From the NCBI GenBank assembly GCA_930367205.1, contig OV884012.1, positions 49,001,239-49,065,238 on the forward strand: a DNA stretch of 64,000 nt. The letters run 5' to 3'. The notes under the pieces are model-generated. The model ran no database searches, had not been told where the DNA came from, and saw nothing but the letters and a program-made list of their open reading frames with translations. Both the position numbers and the translations under genes were made by a program. Shown here one piece after another: positions 60,657 to 64,000 of this stretch (the stretch's first letter is position 1; the number at the start of each line of letters is the position of its first letter). The stretch is from Acanthosoma haemorrhoidale (Eukaryota; Arthropoda; Insecta; Hemiptera; Acanthosomatidae).

Positions 60657-61662
60657 TATAATATTATGTGCAAATTTGTTAATTGTTAATATTGACCGAC
60701 TAGACGTATGAAGAATTTATCGGCTGTGGGTAATTTTAATTTATTAAACGTTTTGTTCTTTTTAAAATTCGGTGATTGCAGTGTCCGTACTCCTCAAATT
60801 ATAGCATCTGAGGATGCCTGTTTAAACCATTGAAAGCGTTTGTATTTTATAAGCAATAAACTGTGGGCAGACACAAACCCATTAATTTAATGATTATATA
60901 AATTAATTAAAACATATTTGCCAATTAGAGCCATCAGATGGGGAGCAGCCGATAGCCTGCCAGCCCACCTGATTATATTATCCCCTGTTCCCGGAACCCC
61001 TGGGGATCCTCGGGATATTTGCCTTGTCCCGCCACTTTAACGACATAATAACCAGCTTTTGACTTGTTTTTTTTAATTACTTTTTATCTATGTTCGGATC
61101 CAAGCTAAGTGGGTGTTTCCCCTCCTCCCCATCTTTTCAACTACTGAAGATCTTTTGCCGATTAAGTCAGGGAAGAAAACGAACCGTCAACCAAGCGAAT
61201 TTAATACAAGCATATCAACTGTCAGATCTCAGGTTTTTTGGAATGTATAAATTGTGTATAAATAAAACGAATGGTTTTTCTGGAGTTATCATATTTTTTT
61301 TTCTCGTTTGTAGCTTATTCTACTACTCTTATTTGGGTATTCATCTCAGTACATCATATAATGAATAACATATTTAGCTGCTAGTTAATTACATAGCGAA
61401 CAAATATAAATTTCATTCTTTTCACTATATTTTGTTGTTATTTAAATAAATATTGGGAAAATTAGTTGGCAGTAAATTTCTCATGCTATTGGCAAATCAT
61501 TTTGGTGATTTGATCACAAACAACGCTCCTAGAAAATACGGAATATGCAACGCGAAAATAGAGAAGTTTTGAAACAACGTGACGCCACAAAAAACATTTG
61601 TGTATATTACCTGATGAGGAAGGGCAGATAGGAAAATGATATTTTTATTTTAAATTCCGATT
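60652..61662. other. Intergenic DNA
   Basis: AT-rich except 60920-61060, which is GC-richer and shows no gene. This region is directly downstream of the possible terminal exon on the minus strand. Confidence 0.3.
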
Positions 61663-61959
61663 TTAATTAAAGTTGAACCCTTGAGAGCCAGTTGGTCGGG
61701 GTCCTTGGATCCCCTGAAGGTGTCCATTATCCTGGATTTGGGGTTCTACTCCGTTTGCACATAGCAAAGAGGGGGGAACGTCTCTGCAGACTTGAGGGGG
61801 ATTAGGATTCTCTATGAATATAAATTCTGTGTAAACACAGGCAATGTATAGGATATTATTGGTACACCACGTGGTTATAACATCATCAAACTTCTTGTCT
61901 TTGCCATCTGGCCTTAGGAAATACATGACCCCAGTCCAGTGACTACCCTCTAGCAAATC
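61663..61959 (-). CDS. Possible 3' terminal exon, family unknown
   Basis: A minus-strand open stretch of 98 codons plus a stop, with GC well above its AT-rich flanks. It is preceded by CTATTCCTTAG, a fair splice acceptor. The acceptor AG is part of an in-frame TAG, so the frame opens exactly at the putative exon start. The translation includes SHWTGVMYFLRPDGKDKKF and TTWCTNNILYIACVYTEF, with ordinary residue composition. An AATAAA signal lies about 15 bases past the stop (plus 61644-61649). I do not recognise the family, and no upstream exon was found. It could instead be a decayed transposon frame or chance. Confidence 0.25.
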   Translation of the reverse strand, partial: DLLEGSHWTGVMYFLRPDGKDKKFDDVITTWCTNNILYIACVYTEFIFIENPNPPQVCRDVPPSLLCANGVEPQIQDNGHLQGIQGPRPTGSQGFNFN

Positions 61960-63587
<1,628 letters not shown>

Positions 63588-63613
63588 GAGAGAGAGAGAG
63601 AGAGTGAGAGAGT
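63588..63613 (+). repeat. Short imperfect (GA)n tract
   Basis: A GA repeat with T interruptions, directly after the LINE stop codon; its counterpart is at 63105-63203. Confidence 0.9.
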
Positions 63614-64000
63614 GACTATTCTCATAATAAGAAAAATACATTGTAGAGTAAAACCAATGTATAAGTAAAGTAAAGAGAGGCCCCTAGGATCTCTACAAAA
63701 AAATTAGAGGCAATTATGCCTAGTTAATGGTAATTACTTGCTATCCCATCATTGACCTTTACAAAATGATAAAACATTTTAGTACATTATACAAATAAAC
63801 AAAAATCTGTATCTATCGAACGGAAAACGTTGGAAAATTAAAACTTTAGTAGATTTTAGTTCATTACTTTAGTACACATTAGAACAAGCCCTGATTTTCG
63901 GAATTTTTTTAACTCAATCCCCGGTTCCCGTTGACAAGTATAGGAAAAAGGACATTTTGAAATGTTATTTGTTGTTAATTTTTCAAATCTCTAGTGTGTT
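63614..64000. other. AT-rich end of window
   Basis: No supported feature. Confidence 0.35.

Noticed and set aside
61611..61630. CTGATGAGGAAG, like a hammerhead ribozyme core
   Set aside because: No GAAA box with a supporting stem II, and no flanking stems.

Overview
This 64 kb window looks like non-coding euchromatic DNA from an insect nuclear genome. It is AT-rich, has no operon structure and no long intact gene, and is studded with non-LTR retrotransposon (LINE) relics of the Jockey/I superfamily that is typical of arthropods. A hemipteran, possibly a planthopper, is my best guess, but it rests only on the style of the repeats and is weak. I find no complete protein-coding host gene, no tRNA or rRNA gene and no bacterial features. 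One 99-codon open stretch at 61.66-61.96 kb could be a 3' terminal exon.

Layout. 0-4.9 kb: AT-rich DNA with two inverted copies of an unrecognised repeat and two compositionally distinct blocks. 4.98-5.49 kb: truncated Jockey copy. 5.5-12.8 kb: intergenic DNA with blocks of more balanced composition at 7.2-7.95 and 10.74-11.6 kb and a short poly-A repeat at 9.15 kb. 12.8-17.4 kb: a Jockey scrap, then a same-strand chimera joining the 5' half of a Ty3/gypsy LTR element (gag-protease-RT up to YMDD) to an internally deleted Jockey LINE. 17.8-18.4 kb: a long inverted repeat. 19.4-20.6 kb: two LTR-like ends. 20.6-30 kb: mostly unannotated DNA with two Jockey 3' ends. 30.4-34 kb: a hairpin, decayed coding-like DNA, a plus-strand LINE ORF2 interrupted by a second LINE insertion with an exact 15-bp target-site duplication (TSD), and a diverged foldback. 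37.7-39.5 kb: minus-strand LINE with recognisable RT motifs. 40-45.2 kb: five smaller LINE relics or repeats, then a 76-bp GA microsatellite. 48.5 kb: 223-bp poly-A retroelement with a 19-bp TSD. 50.1-50.4 kb: a near-perfect 236-bp hairpin with a mariner-like core. 52.0 kb: LINE tail with a 10-bp TSD. 55.5-55.9 kb: LINE RNase H/zinc-tail relic. 63.1-63.6 kb: LINE fragment bracketed by GA microsatellite.

Nothing here forms a working pathway. The recurring theme is retrotransposition: at least four LINE-type families, 3'-anchored and 5'-truncated, several still flanked by recognisable TSDs and so fairly recent, with nested and chimeric insertions. The balanced-composition blocks between them are candidates for conserved regulatory DNA, but conservation cannot be judged from one sequence.
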